Below are positions 1-8,352 of a DNA stretch of 19,832 nt, in pieces. The stretch is from NCBI GenBank assembly GCA_964458775.1, contig CAYWLQ010000111.1:1-19832 (forward strand), given 5' to 3'. Each line of letters opens with the position of its first letter. Position 1 is the stretch's first letter. A program made the translations under genes and the position numbers. This DNA is from CAYWLQ01 sp964458775. Its GTDB lineage: Bacteria > Myxococcota_A > Polyangia > JAAYKL01. Below the pieces are notes generated by a model. That model did not search any database. It worked only from the letters and a program-made list of their open reading frames with translations, and was not told where the DNA came from.

Positions 1-2
1 CG

Positions 3-1040
3 GTTTACCGCAGGGCTGCTGAATCTTTACAAACCGCCGAGTGGCGAGACGGTGCATTTCGCTCCCTTATTGACAGATGGTTTTTTTCGCTTGAAGACGA
101 TGTTTTAGACCAAGGAAATATTGATGAACAAGATGCCTCTTCTGTGGCTGACGCAGTGGGAGAGCTGCTTGAAAAAAGACTGACAAAAGTGAGTGCGACT
201 CAGCCGCAATTTGCCGCCGCTCTTCGAACCTGCCATACCGCACGTTTCAAAGGAGACCACAATATTGCAGAGGGGCTCATAGCCTGGCTTATGGGGCAAC
301 CCAATGTCGGTGCAAATATTAAACGAGCTGCCGGAATAAAGGGCGACTTAGATCACTTTGGAGCAGGGGGATTTCTTCGAGGGCTTCTCGAAGTCATAAA
401 GCAGACAGGACGAAGCGGTCTTGTGCTTGTGTTGGATGAAGTTGAGACCATTCAGAGAGTGAGAAGAGATAGTCGAGAAAAAAGCCTTAACGCGCTTCGT
501 CAGCTGATTGAAGATCTGGATGAGGGAAAATTTCCGGGTCTCTATGTGTTAATTACCGGCACGCAGGCTTTTTTTGAAGGACCGAGAGGAGTGCAAAGCT
601 CAATACCATTGGCCCAGCGTCTTCATGTGGATTTTGGAGATGCACCGGAATTCGAAAATCCGAGAGATACCCAAATTAGACTGCAACCATTTAATCTTGA
701 GCGTCTGGTGTCTGTGGGCAAGCTTGTACGAGATCTATATCCGTCTGAACACACAGATCGTATTCAGGCCAAGGTAACTGACGAGGTGCTTTTGTCGCTT
801 GCGCGCAGTGTTACCGGAAAGCTGGGCGGCAAGGTCGGCGCGGCCCCTCGAATATTTTTAAAAAAATTGGTGCCGGGTATTCTTGATAGGGTTGATCTTT
901 ATGAAAATTTTGAGCCGACAAAGGATTTCAAACTTGTAGTTGATGCCGGTGAACTTACGGCACAAGAGCTTGAGGCTTTGGGAGAGGAACGCAATGTTGA
1001 TGACATCGAATTGGAGCTTGATACTAACAGGAAAGACTGA
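3..1040 (+). CDS. brxD: BrxD-type BREX ATP-binding protein (DUF2791), 5' end missing
   Basis: The frame is open from the left edge, with the first whole codon at 3, so the true start lies outside. About 345 C-terminal residues are visible; a GTG at 144 is only an internal codon. Seen: a Walker B strand LVLVLDEVE (about nt 420-446), then the block KSLNALRQLIEDLDEGKFPGLYVLITGT with a sensor-I-like end, and PLAQRLHVDF with IRLQPFNLERL. These blocks match the DUF2791 P-loop family called BrxD in BREX phage-defence systems. Its Walker A must be upstream of the window. In the family it is an ATPase partner of the BREX methyltransferase/PglZ machinery; its exact biochemistry is not settled. The stop is two bases before the helicase start, so the two are co-transcribed and probably co-translated. 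Family call is firm; BREX subtype cannot be read from here. Confidence 0.85.
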   Translation, partial: VYRRAAESLQTAEWRDGAFRSLIDRWFFSLEDDVLDQGNIDEQDASSVADAVGELLEKRLTKVSATQPQFAAALRTCHTARFKGDHNIAEGLIAWLMGQPNVGANIKRAAGIKGDLDHFGAGGFLRGLLEVIKQTGRSGLVLVLDEVETIQRVRRDSREKSLNALRQLIEDLDEGKFPGLYVLITGTQAFFEGPRGVQSSIPLAQRLHVDFGDAPEFENPRDTQIRLQPFNLERLVSVGKLVRDLYPSEHTDRIQAKVTDEVLLSLARSVTGKLGGKVGAAPRIFLKKLVPGILDRVDLYENFEPTKDFKLVVDAGELTAQELEALGEERNVDDIELELDTNRKD

Positions 1041-1042
1041 GC

Positions 1043-3172
1043 ATGTCCGAAGCTTTTGAACGACTAAGTCCGGCCCTTCAATACCAAATTATTAACAGTT
1101 TGGGTTTTAAAGAGCTTAGACCTGTTCAAGAGCTTTCCATAGATGCGGTCACGAGGGGGGACAACTGTGTGGTATTGGCACCGACTGCAGGCGGAAAAAC
1201 CGAAGCTGCTTTTTTCCCTTTATTGTCCGTAATGGATATCCAAGACTGGAAGCCTGTTTCTGTTATTTATGTTGCGCCTATTCGAGCACTGCTTAACAAT
1301 CAGGAAGAACGCATCAAACATTATGCAAGTCTTATAGGACGAAGAGCGTTTAAGTGGCACGGAGATGTGACAACTTCAAAAAGACGAAGTTTTATAAACG
1401 ACCCTGCTGACATTCTTTTAACCACACCGGAGTCTTTAGAGGTTATGCTGATGAGCCGAAATGTTCCGGCCCATCGACTTTTTCGAAGTTTAAAAGCGGT
1501 TATCATCGATGAAATTCACGCCTTTGCCGGTGACGACAGGGGAGGACACCTGTCTGCGGTTCTCGAACGACTATCTCGTATTTGCGGAAATGATGTCCAA
1601 CGCATCGGTCTGTCAGCCACAGTCGGTAATCCGCAAGAAATTTTAAATTGGGCGGCCGGCTCATCAAATCGAAAAGGAAGTTTGATAAATCCGCAAAAAA
1701 GTCCTGTGTCGCCGAACATTGTTCTCGACTACGTTGGAAGCGACGAAAACGCAGCAAAGGTAATTGCCGCACTGCATCCCGGAAAAAAGAGACTGGTTTT
1801 TGTAGACAGTCGCCGTCGAGTGGAGTGCATAGGACGAGTGCTTCGAGAGATCGGAGTCGATGCCTATGTGACGCATTCGTCGCTCTCTATTGATCAAAGA
1901 ACCGCTGCAGAAGAGGCGTTTTCTCACGGCAGCAACTGTGTCATCGTCGCAACCAGCGCGCTTGAGCTTGGAATAGACATCGGCGATCTTGATCATGTCG
2001 TTCAAATCGATGCTCCCGCCTCAGTTGCATCCTTTTTGCAAAGAATGGGGCGAACCGGAAGACGTGCCGGAGCGATACCGAATTGTACATTTCTTGCCGC
2101 TTCCGATGACGCACTGGTTCAAAGTGCTGCGTTACTTCGTCTTTACTCCAATGGTTTTGTTGAACCGGTTTCTTTAAGAACAAAAGCGGCACACCTTTTA
2201 GCTCATCAAATAATGGCCTTGTCTATACAGGAAGACGGCATTCCGATTAGCGATTGGTGGGGCTGGATAAAACCCGCCACACCGTTTCGTAGACTTACAG
2301 ATGAAGACCGAAGAGAGCTTATTGAATATATGCTTGCAGAAGATATCCTCCATTTGGACGGAGGACGTCTGGGACTTGGCGATCGCGGAGAAAAACTATA
2401 CGGCTTTCGCAACTTTGCCGAACTCTATGCGGTCTTTCAAACACCTCGTGTATTCATCGTTCTTTGGGGTACTCAAGAAATAGGAACGGTCGACACATAT
2501 TTTATAGAGGGTGCAGAACCGGGTCGCCTTCACTTTACTCTGGGTGCCAAAACTTGGATAGCGATGGATATTGATTGGAAGAACGCTATTGTAAGAGTAG
2601 AACCCGCAAAAGATGCTGCAGAAACGCGATGGCAAGGGAGTCCGGTCCTTTTGGGATACGATCTCTGTCAAGCAATTAAACAGATTTATACATCCGATGA
2701 CTTCGATACAAGTTGGTCAAAGAGAACTGTACAGAGAATGCTTCAGATAAGAGAAGAATATTCGTTTCTCTCCGATGACGGAATTGATTTGGTACCTGAG
2801 AAGAATTCTTTTAGACTGTGGACCTTTGCTGGAGGTCGTGCTAATAGTCTTTTAGCACGAACTCTAGAATCGATATTGGGCGAAAAGACAACCTCAGATA
2901 ATTTCAGTATCGGTTTTAAAGAAAACGCTGCCGAAAGCGCAGTTGCAATTAGAAAAGCAGTTGATCTCTTGAAAAATGAGCAAAGACCGAATCAAGAAGA
3001 TGCCGTCCGATTTGCCGAGTCATGCACACGAGGTCGGCTGTCAAAATTTCAACATTGTCTTCCTGATCGTTTGGAATCGATTTACCTGGCAGAAGTACTG
3101 ACAGATCCTGAGATCAGCAGACGCATTTTAGAACGCCGATTTGTTGTAACGGATGAAGGGTTGGATAGATAA
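1043..3172 (+). CDS. brxHI: Lhr-like DEAD/DEAH helicase, BrxHI type
   Basis: A 709-residue superfamily 2 helicase. Motifs in order: Walker A PTAGGKT (47-53), TTPES (127-131), DEIH (156-159) in the Lhr-style context IIDEIHAFAGDDRGGHL, SAT (191-193), VFVDSRRR (252-259), the motif V block ATSALELGIDIGD, and arginine-finger motif VI QRMGRTGRR (333-341). A long C-terminal region without obvious motifs follows, as in Lhr-like proteins. The ATG at 1043 is preceded by AGGAAAG at good distance and sits two bases after the brxD stop. A BrxD-type ATPase followed directly by an Lhr-like helicase is the 3' end described for type 2 and type 6 BREX loci; similar ATPase-helicase pairs are also reported beside TerB-domain stress proteins. 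It should unwind or translocate on nucleic acid using ATP. No truncation or frameshift seen. Confidence 0.87.
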   Translation: MSEAFERLSPALQYQIINSLGFKELRPVQELSIDAVTRGDNCVVLAPTAGGKTEAAFFPLLSVMDIQDWKPVSVIYVAPIRALLNNQEERIKHYASLIGRRAFKWHGDVTTSKRRSFINDPADILLTTPESLEVMLMSRNVPAHRLFRSLKAVIIDEIHAFAGDDRGGHLSAVLERLSRICGNDVQRIGLSATVGNPQEILNWAAGSSNRKGSLINPQKSPVSPNIVLDYVGSDENAAKVIAALHPGKKRLVFVDSRRRVECIGRVLREIGVDAYVTHSSLSIDQRTAAEEAFSHGSNCVIVATSALELGIDIGDLDHVVQIDAPASVASFLQRMGRTGRRAGAIPNCTFLAASDDALVQSAALLRLYSNGFVEPVSLRTKAAHLLAHQIMALSIQEDGIPISDWWGWIKPATPFRRLTDEDRRELIEYMLAEDILHLDGGRLGLGDRGEKLYGFRNFAELYAVFQTPRVFIVLWGTQEIGTVDTYFIEGAEPGRLHFTLGAKTWIAMDIDWKNAIVRVEPAKDAAETRWQGSPVLLGYDLCQAIKQIYTSDDFDTSWSKRTVQRMLQIREEYSFLSDDGIDLVPEKNSFRLWTFAGGRANSLLARTLESILGEKTTSDNFSIGFKENAAESAVAIRKAVDLLKNEQRPNQEDAVRFAESCTRGRLSKFQHCLPDRLESIYLAEVLTDPEISRRILERRFVVTDEGLDR

Positions 3173-3466
3173 ACACCTCACCTTTTTTCCAAAATCATTA
3201 ACAAGTATCACAACGACCTCGATTTCAAACCCGCGTTTCCCAAGCAGCAATGCCCATGAGGGAGCGGCAAAAAATTCAAGAAATGCTGCTGAGAATGATC
3301 TGAGGGCGGTCCTCATGGTCGGTTAATCAGCATTGTGACAAACTAAGAAAATATGCAATAAATACGGGAAGATCCGAATGGGCGGTAAGGTGGGATGGAG
3401 TAAGGTGGGTTGGAGCGGTAAGGTGGGTTGGAGACTTACGTCGGCCTCAATTGGGGACTGTCGGTT
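3173..3466. other. Gene-free boundary between defence genes and lipoprotein gene
   Basis: No convincing gene on either strand. It holds an inverted pair CCATGAGG (3254-3261) / CCTCATGG (3311-3318), with an inner pair AGCAGCA (3243-3249) / TGCTGCT (3284-3290) that overlaps rather than nests cleanly. A G-rich tandem array and an ATTGGGGACTGTC element at about 3451-3463 follow. There is no clear T-tailed terminator after the helicase gene. This looks like the edge of an acquired segment, which is inference. Confidence 0.5.
3382..3432. repeat. Three-copy G-rich short tandem repeat
   Basis: Three near-identical units: GCGGTAAGGTGGGATGGA (3382-3399), a shortened GTAAGGTGGGTTGGA (3400-3414) and GCGGTAAGGTGGGTTGGA (3415-3432). 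The array lies about 35 bases past the 3' end of the convergent lipoprotein gene and is not coding. Its unit loosely resembles that of the array at 5544-5590 (both contain GGAGC followed by AAGG and a G run). Confidence 0.85.
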
Positions 3467-4525
3467 TTAACGTACCTGTTCTGCGTTGCGGATTTTGAAG
3501 GTTATTGAGGAGGTCTCGTCTTCCACGGATGCGATGTTTTCTGAAAGGTCGACGGTCAGTTTGGGCAAATCGGGATGAATGCGATTGCGGTTGTCTGTGG
3601 TGCTGATGATCTCTCCTGTTTTTTCGTCAAGGCTGCATCTTGTTATGCGCGCGGTTTCGTCGGCGTTTCGGATAATAGAGCCTTTCTTTCCGTACAAGTC
3701 GGTTTTGCCGCAGGCAAGCTCTACCATGCACCATTGAGCAGCATCGGATTCCACAGCGTAGGGTGTAAGCGCCAGAGTGCAGAGTGTGTCCACGGGAAGG
3801 TCTTTTCGGCCGGACACTTTGGTAACGATGACTTCATACTCAATCGGCGCACGGCGGAGTGAAGGGTCGGCATACAGCGGTTTGCCGGTGCGAGGATAGC
3901 TCTTTTTTTGAAACGCGATGTTGAGGACAAAGTCCGACGGCTCCTCTCCGAATACCTTCGAACGCCCACCAGTGATTAGTTGCGTTTGGGAGCGGTCCGG
4001 GCGATTGCCGGTGTCGGTGTAGGCAAGTTGATAGTGATATTGGTCTTTGTCGGAAGTCGGGAGCACCTCAATTAAGGTAAACGAATATGAGAATGTTCCG
4101 CCGCCTGTGGGCTGTTTTGAGTTGTAAACGATTGTATCGCCGCAGCGAATCATCAGCTCGGATTTGACTTCTTCTTCGCCGCTCAAGATTAGAGTACACG
4201 GCTTCTGTATCAGCTTTTTCAGTCGTCCGGTTGCGCCGGTTACCTTGCCGCTCCAGACGATTTCCGTGGACTCCGCAAACGTGGGTCTCCGAAAAATATC
4301 CAACATGTTAAACCTTCTAACCGGCGGCTCCGCAACGGGAACCGGTTTAGGCGGCGGAGGGGGAGCAGGCAGCTCCATTGCAACGGGCACGTACAGCGGT
4401 GCCGAATCGGATAGAACCGTCTCCGATTGCAACGGCTTCTCCTTGCATCCCAAGCTGCTCAACCAGAAAAGCATTAAAACTGCGCACATTATTCTTGAAC
4501 GTAGGTTCAATTCTTTGGAGCCCAT
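3467..4525 (-). CDS. Predicted lipoprotein of unknown function
   Basis: A 352-residue protein that I do not recognise. The N-terminus is a basic stretch, a hydrophobic core and SSLGC with Cys27 as the likely lipidated residue; Ser at -3 makes the lipobox slightly non-canonical. Residues about 46-67 are a Pro-rich linker (PAPPPPPKPVPVAEPP). The rest is a soluble, probably beta-rich domain with several cysteines, consistent with a periplasmic or outer-membrane-tethered protein. The start is supported by GAGGGAG upstream of the ATG on the minus strand. The gene appears somewhat more G+C rich than lon or the genes further right (by eye) and is bracketed by similar ATTGGGGAC elements, so it may have been inserted. 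Lipoprotein call is moderate; function is unknown. Confidence 0.75.
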   Translation of the reverse strand: MGSKELNLRSRIMCAVLMLFWLSSLGCKEKPLQSETVLSDSAPLYVPVAMELPAPPPPPKPVPVAEPPVRRFNMLDIFRRPTFAESTEIVWSGKVTGATGRLKKLIQKPCTLILSGEEEVKSELMIRCGDTIVYNSKQPTGGGTFSYSFTLIEVLPTSDKDQYHYQLAYTDTGNRPDRSQTQLITGGRSKVFGEEPSDFVLNIAFQKKSYPRTGKPLYADPSLRRAPIEYEVIVTKVSGRKDLPVDTLCTLALTPYAVESDAAQWCMVELACGKTDLYGKKGSIIRNADETARITRCSLDEKTGEIISTTDNRNRIHPDLPKLTVDLSENIASVEDETSSITFKIRNAEQVR

Positions 4526-4649
4526 CTTTTCTCCCTCGCTATGCGCTCAGTGTGCATTAAATCTTCTCATGTTGCACAGCGAAATTAAGAATTTTAAATC
4601 CGATATGGATTTTTTGAATACACAAAGCAATAATGAACGATGATTTTAA

Positions 4650-4697
4650 GTACGTATTGGGGACATTCACCACCTCAATACACCACCTCAATACGTA
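4650..4697. repeat. ATTGGGGAC element with inverted and direct repeats
   Basis: TACGTATTGGGGAC begins at about 4651. It is followed by two head-to-tail copies of CACCACCTCAATA (4668-4680, 4681-4693) ending in ACGT. ACGTATTGGGG (4652-4662) is the inverted complement of CCTCAATACGT (4686-4696) with one mismatch, so the region can fold. A related ATTGGGGACTGTC lies at about 3451-3463, beyond the other end of the lipoprotein gene. Such sequences resemble ends seen near REP-associated Y1 transposases; that link is from memory, and no transposase gene is present here. Confidence 0.6.
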
Positions 4698-4749
4698 ATC
4701 CAATTCTAAAAATTCTAGATGGAATTTCGAGCAGCGAATTGCTGAAGAT

Positions 4750-5403
4750 TCAAGCTTTTTTTTCTTGTGATTTTCTGCGCTTATAGATCACTCGAACAAC
4801 GAACAACAAGACGATGCCTACTACGAGGAGGACCGAGCCGAGTTGTCCTTTTTTGATAGTATTCAGCAACAGCTCACGGTTCTGAGATCCTAAAAAACCG
4901 AGATAAATCCACACCGGGACGCTGATAAGCGCAGCGGAACCGTCAGTTAGCACAAAGCGCGTGTAACTGACACTCCTGGTGATTCCCGATACGATGAAAA
5001 TCGGCGCTCTCAGGCCAGGCATAAATCGCGCGGCAAAAAGGATCCATTTACCGTGCTTTGTCATTTTATCTTGAACTTTGGTAAAACGTTCTTTGGAGAG
5101 AATCCGATTAAACCATCGATTCTCGGTAATGCGCATACCGAGCACACGCCCCAACGTAAACATCGTCAGATCACCTATCAGAACACCTGCCATGGATACG
5201 GCGACCATCAAATGAACCTGATGGCAAAGAGCCAGTGTCGTAACGGTTCCGTCCGTTGCCGTGCATGCGAATCCGGTAATGACACCGCCCGCCACCAAGG
5301 TAATGTCTTCAGGAACAGGAACGCCTAAACCACATAACAGTAACGCCCCAAAAACGGCGATATATCCGTAATCAGTAAAAAACAGTATCAGGGAATCGAG
5401 CAT
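4750..5403 (-). CDS. DedA-family membrane protein
   Basis: A 217-residue polytopic inner-membrane protein. The family signatures are visible: GLGVPVPED (25-33) after the first helix, and FAARFMPGLRAP (123-134) with its conserved Arg and Pro residues. Further hydrophobic helices follow and a basic tail RVIYKRRKSQEKK. DedA/SNARE-associated (VTT domain) proteins are implicated in moving undecaprenyl phosphate or phospholipids across the membrane and in envelope homeostasis. The substrate of this member cannot be read from sequence. The ATG has no clear Shine-Dalgarno sequence upstream. Length is normal for the family. The gene stands alone between two repeat-bearing gaps. Confidence 0.9.
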   Translation of the reverse strand: MLDSLILFFTDYGYIAVFGALLLCGLGVPVPEDITLVAGGVITGFACTATDGTVTTLALCHQVHLMVAVSMAGVLIGDLTMFTLGRVLGMRITENRWFNRILSKERFTKVQDKMTKHGKWILFAARFMPGLRAPIFIVSGITRSVSYTRFVLTDGSAALISVPVWIYLGFLGSQNRELLLNTIKKGQLGSVLLVVGIVLLFVVRVIYKRRKSQEKKA

Positions 5404-5798
5404 ACAAACATTATTACACTTTCAAAAAAAACATTCATCCGTTGCTCTCTTTATCGAAATAATGTGGATTGGTCAAAAACCAAAAGCATATATCGAGAAC
5501 TATTTTGGGAAGCAATGGTGAGTAATAGATGAAAGCAAAGGCAGGGAGCAAAGGGGGAGGAGCAAAGGGGAGCAAAGGGGAGCAAAGGGTCAAGCTCTAA
5601 AAGTTCTGTAAAAAGCTACATTGAAAAAGCTCCTGCGGAACCTCTTTTGTTTCAACTTCGGCTCTATTTCAATGAGTCGGTTAGATGATGAGCTTGAGTC
5701 TGTTAGAAATTTTGTTTTTCCGCCTGATTTGGGATCCATATTCGTGCGGTACTCTATTTGAAAGCGGTCTAGTTTTCAAAAAAAGCAACTTGTGATTT
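5404..5798. other. 395-base gene-free stretch
   Basis: Lies between the DedA start and the lon stop. It holds the G-rich array at 5544-5590 and otherwise A+T-rich sequence. Two tiny open frames (24 codons beginning at 5529; 29 codons at 5672-5761) lack convincing ribosome binding sites and are not called. No clear T-tailed terminator for lon was seen on the minus strand. Confidence 0.5.
5544..5590. repeat. G-rich AGCAAAGGGG tandem array
   Basis: Four copies of AGCAAAGGG(G): one at 5547-5557, an AGG spacer, then three perfect 10-base units 5561-5590 (the last ends in T). The G runs (5544-5546, 5553-5557, 5567-5570, 5577-5580, 5587-5589) are separated by 6 to 9 bases, so the plus strand could form a G-quadruplex. 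It is non-coding. Confidence 0.85.
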
Positions 5799-8264
5799 CT
5801 AATCTTCTACAGCTTTTTTTGCCGGCAAAGGCTTTGCTATTGCAGCTTGATAAACTTCTTCGTATTGCTCTACAAAAATAAACTTAAGGCCTTTTATTAT
5901 GTGCGGAGGTATTTCTTCTACATCGCGACTGTTTCTTTTTGGCAACACAATTGTCTTTACTCCGGCTGCTTGGGCTGCCAGGACTTTTTCGCGAATACCT
6001 CCTACCGGAAGAACCATTCCTGTTAGGGTCATCTCTCCTGTCATTGCCAGTCTTGCTGTCGGCCGCGTTCCTCTTTTTCCTGAGAGAAGTGACAGCATTG
6101 CTGTGGTTATGGTTACTCCTGCCGAAGGTCCGTCTTTTGGAACTGCTCCTGCAGGAAAATGAATGTGCAGGTCTTCGTTTTTGAAAACCTCGGTATCTAA
6201 GTCAAACCTTTTGTGGTTGTGTCTGATATAGGAAAGAGCAATTTCCACTGACTCTTTCATTACATCACCCAATTGTCCTGTTATTTTAAACCTTCCGTTG
6301 CCGGGCATTCTTGTTACTTCTATCGCAAGTATATCGCCGCCCACCGGTGTCCATGCCAGGCCGACAGCCGTACCTACTCTGGGTCTGGAAGAAAGTGTCT
6401 CCTTGAAGAACTTTCGTTTACCTAGGTAATCCGGGAGTTTTGCAGAAGTAATTGTGGCTGACTTAATTTCATTGGAAGCTACTCCTGCTGCAACTTTTCT
6501 ACAAATTCTTCCTATTGCCCGTTCGAGATTTCTAACACCGGCCTCAGAGGTCCATCCGTCAATGATTTTTGGAATTGTATCATCTTTAAACTTGATCTGT
6601 TTGGGTGTAAGACCATGGGCATCAATTTGTCGCGCTATCAAATACCGCTTTGCTATAGAATCTTTTTCGTCGAGTATATATCCGGGAAGGTCTATGATCT
6701 CCATGCGGTCAAGCAGCGGACGCGGAATGTCCGATTTGACGTTGGCGGTACAAATAAACATTACGTGAGATAAATCAAAGGGAATGTCCAAATAATGATC
6801 TAGAAATGAGTTGTTTTGCGCCGGGTCCAAAACTTCCAGCATTGCGCTTGACGGATCGCCTCTCCAATCATTTCCCAGTTTATCTATTTCATCCAGCATG
6901 AATACGGGATTTCTAACACCGACTTGTTTTAGACCTTGAAGAATTTTTCCCGGCATAGCGCCGATGTAAGTTCGACGATGGCCTTTTATTTCGGCCTCGT
7001 CCCTCATGCCGCCCAAGCTGAATCGGAAAAACTTTCGATCCAGAGTTCTCGCTATAGATTGTCCGAGGCTTGTTTTTCCCACTCCCGGAGGACCGGCAAA
7101 ACAAAGTATTGCACCTTTTTGATCGGGTTTGAGTTTTCTTACTGCCAAAAATTCGATAATGCGGTCTTTTACTTCCTTAAGTCCGAAGTGATCTTCGTCC
7201 AAAATTTTTCTGGCATTTTTAAGGTCATCGCTATCTTTGGTTTCCGAAGTCCAAGGAAGTGACACAATCCAATCGAGATAGGTATTGATTACGTTATATT
7301 CAGGAGAATCCGGACTGAGAACTTCGAGTCGCTTAACCTCTTTACGTGCGCGTGCGGCAGCTTCTTCGGAAAGGTTTTCCAGATTTATTTTTTCCTCAAG
7401 CTCTTTGTTTAACAGTTCCTTTTGGTCAACCTCTTCACCAAGTTCACGCCTTATAGCTTTCAATTGCTCTCGGAGATAATAATCCCGCTGGGTTTTTTCG
7501 ACCTTGTCCCTTATTTCGTCTCTAATGCGGCCGGCCAGGCGCGCCAGCTCCAATTCCTTTGTCAATGCAACCGCGACTGTTCTAAGTCTTTTTTCAACTC
7601 TGGTTTCCCTCAATAGTTGAATACGGTCTTCTCGGGTAAGATCCACGTGTGCGGCAACAAAGTCTGTTAATTGTCCCGGCCCGTCTAAATTGGCGGCAGC
7701 AACATTAAAGCCTTCCGGCAATCCGGGGATTTCTCTAAAGAGTTCTTGCAACGAAAGCCGCGCAGCACGCCACAAAGCCTTGTTGTTGATTGTATCTCGA
7801 TAGGTATCCGGAGGATAGTCGGCTTTGGCAATTAAGAAAGGGTCTCTTCTCAAGTATTTAACAATACGAACTCTGGTTACGCATTCGACTACTGCGGAAC
7901 GATTTCCGTCGGGCAGATTGAGTACCCTGATTACTCTGGCCAGCACGCCGGTGTCGGCCAGGTCTTCGGATGCGGCTTGAGGTTGGGTATTTGATGAATC
8001 ATCATCAAAGCTAAAGGGTTCGTTTCTGGGCACCAATGCAATAAAGGGCCCCTGTGCCAACGCGAAATCAATCGCTTCTTGAGACCTGCGTCTTGTCAAG
8101 ACCATCGGAACGGTCATTCCCGGAAACAAAATATGCTCGTCTAAAGGAACAACTATAACATTGGCCGGTCGTTCGCCGGACATTTGGACAATAGCTTTAT
8201 CATCGTCATCTCTTGTAACAGGGTTGCCGTTTTCATCAAGCAGTATAGTTTGTGTATTGTTCAT
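5799..8264 (-). CDS. lon: ATP-dependent Lon protease
   Basis: An 821-residue cytoplasmic AAA+ serine protease that degrades misfolded and regulatory proteins. Domains in order: LonN substrate-binding domain (from about 35, VPLDEHILFPGMTVP), coiled-coil middle region, AAA+ module with Walker A GPPGVGKT (391-398) and Walker B MLDEID (456-461), and a C-terminal protease domain. The catalytic dyad is Ser714 in PKDGPSAG and Lys760 in GGIREK. The frame can be extended upstream to a TTG at 8321, but ATG at 8264 is preferred because it has AAAAGGA just upstream, although the spacing is short. It lies 88 bases downstream of the export-gate gene on the same strand and could share its transcript. A full-length ordinary LonA-type protein. 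Confidence 0.97.
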   Translation of the reverse strand: MNNTQTILLDENGNPVTRDDDDKAIVQMSGERPANVIVVPLDEHILFPGMTVPMVLTRRRSQEAIDFALAQGPFIALVPRNEPFSFDDDSSNTQPQAASEDLADTGVLARVIRVLNLPDGNRSAVVECVTRVRIVKYLRRDPFLIAKADYPPDTYRDTINNKALWRAARLSLQELFREIPGLPEGFNVAAANLDGPGQLTDFVAAHVDLTREDRIQLLRETRVEKRLRTVAVALTKELELARLAGRIRDEIRDKVEKTQRDYYLREQLKAIRRELGEEVDQKELLNKELEEKINLENLSEEAAARARKEVKRLEVLSPDSPEYNVINTYLDWIVSLPWTSETKDSDDLKNARKILDEDHFGLKEVKDRIIEFLAVRKLKPDQKGAILCFAGPPGVGKTSLGQSIARTLDRKFFRFSLGGMRDEAEIKGHRRTYIGAMPGKILQGLKQVGVRNPVFMLDEIDKLGNDWRGDPSSAMLEVLDPAQNNSFLDHYLDIPFDLSHVMFICTANVKSDIPRPLLDRMEIIDLPGYILDEKDSIAKRYLIARQIDAHGLTPKQIKFKDDTIPKIIDGWTSEAGVRNLERAIGRICRKVAAGVASNEIKSATITSAKLPDYLGKRKFFKETLSSRPRVGTAVGLAWTPVGGDILAIEVTRMPGNGRFKITGQLGDVMKESVEIALSYIRHNHKRFDLDTEVFKNEDLHIHFPAGAVPKDGPSAGVTITTAMLSLLSGKRGTRPTARLAMTGEMTLTGMVLPVGGIREKVLAAQAAGVKTIVLPKRNSRDVEEIPPHIIKGLKFIFVEQYEEVYQAAIAKPLPAKKAVED

Positions 8265-8352
8265 TATCCTTTTACCGTTTTTGTAACTCTTACTCCTTAC
8301 ATTGTTCAGTCTAATCGGCAATTAGCATAAGCTCAATTTTCCGGAGTTAAAT

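Noticed and set aside
4164..4643. 159-codon plus-strand frame with a Gly-rich stretch
   Set aside because: Antisense to the lipoprotein gene; the Gly-rich part mirrors its proline linker and there is no ribosome site.
3382..5590. Possible CRISPR array
   Set aside because: The repeats are contiguous or nearly so, with no unique spacers of regular length, and no cas genes are present.
5529..5761. Two tiny plus-strand frames (24 and 29 codons)
   Set aside because: One is only a reading of the G-rich repeat; neither has a convincing ribosome binding site.
8265..8321. 19-residue N-terminal extension of Lon from a TTG
   Set aside because: The ATG at 8264 has AAAAGGA just upstream and gives a normal Lon N-terminus; the extension adds an unfamilial basic stretch.
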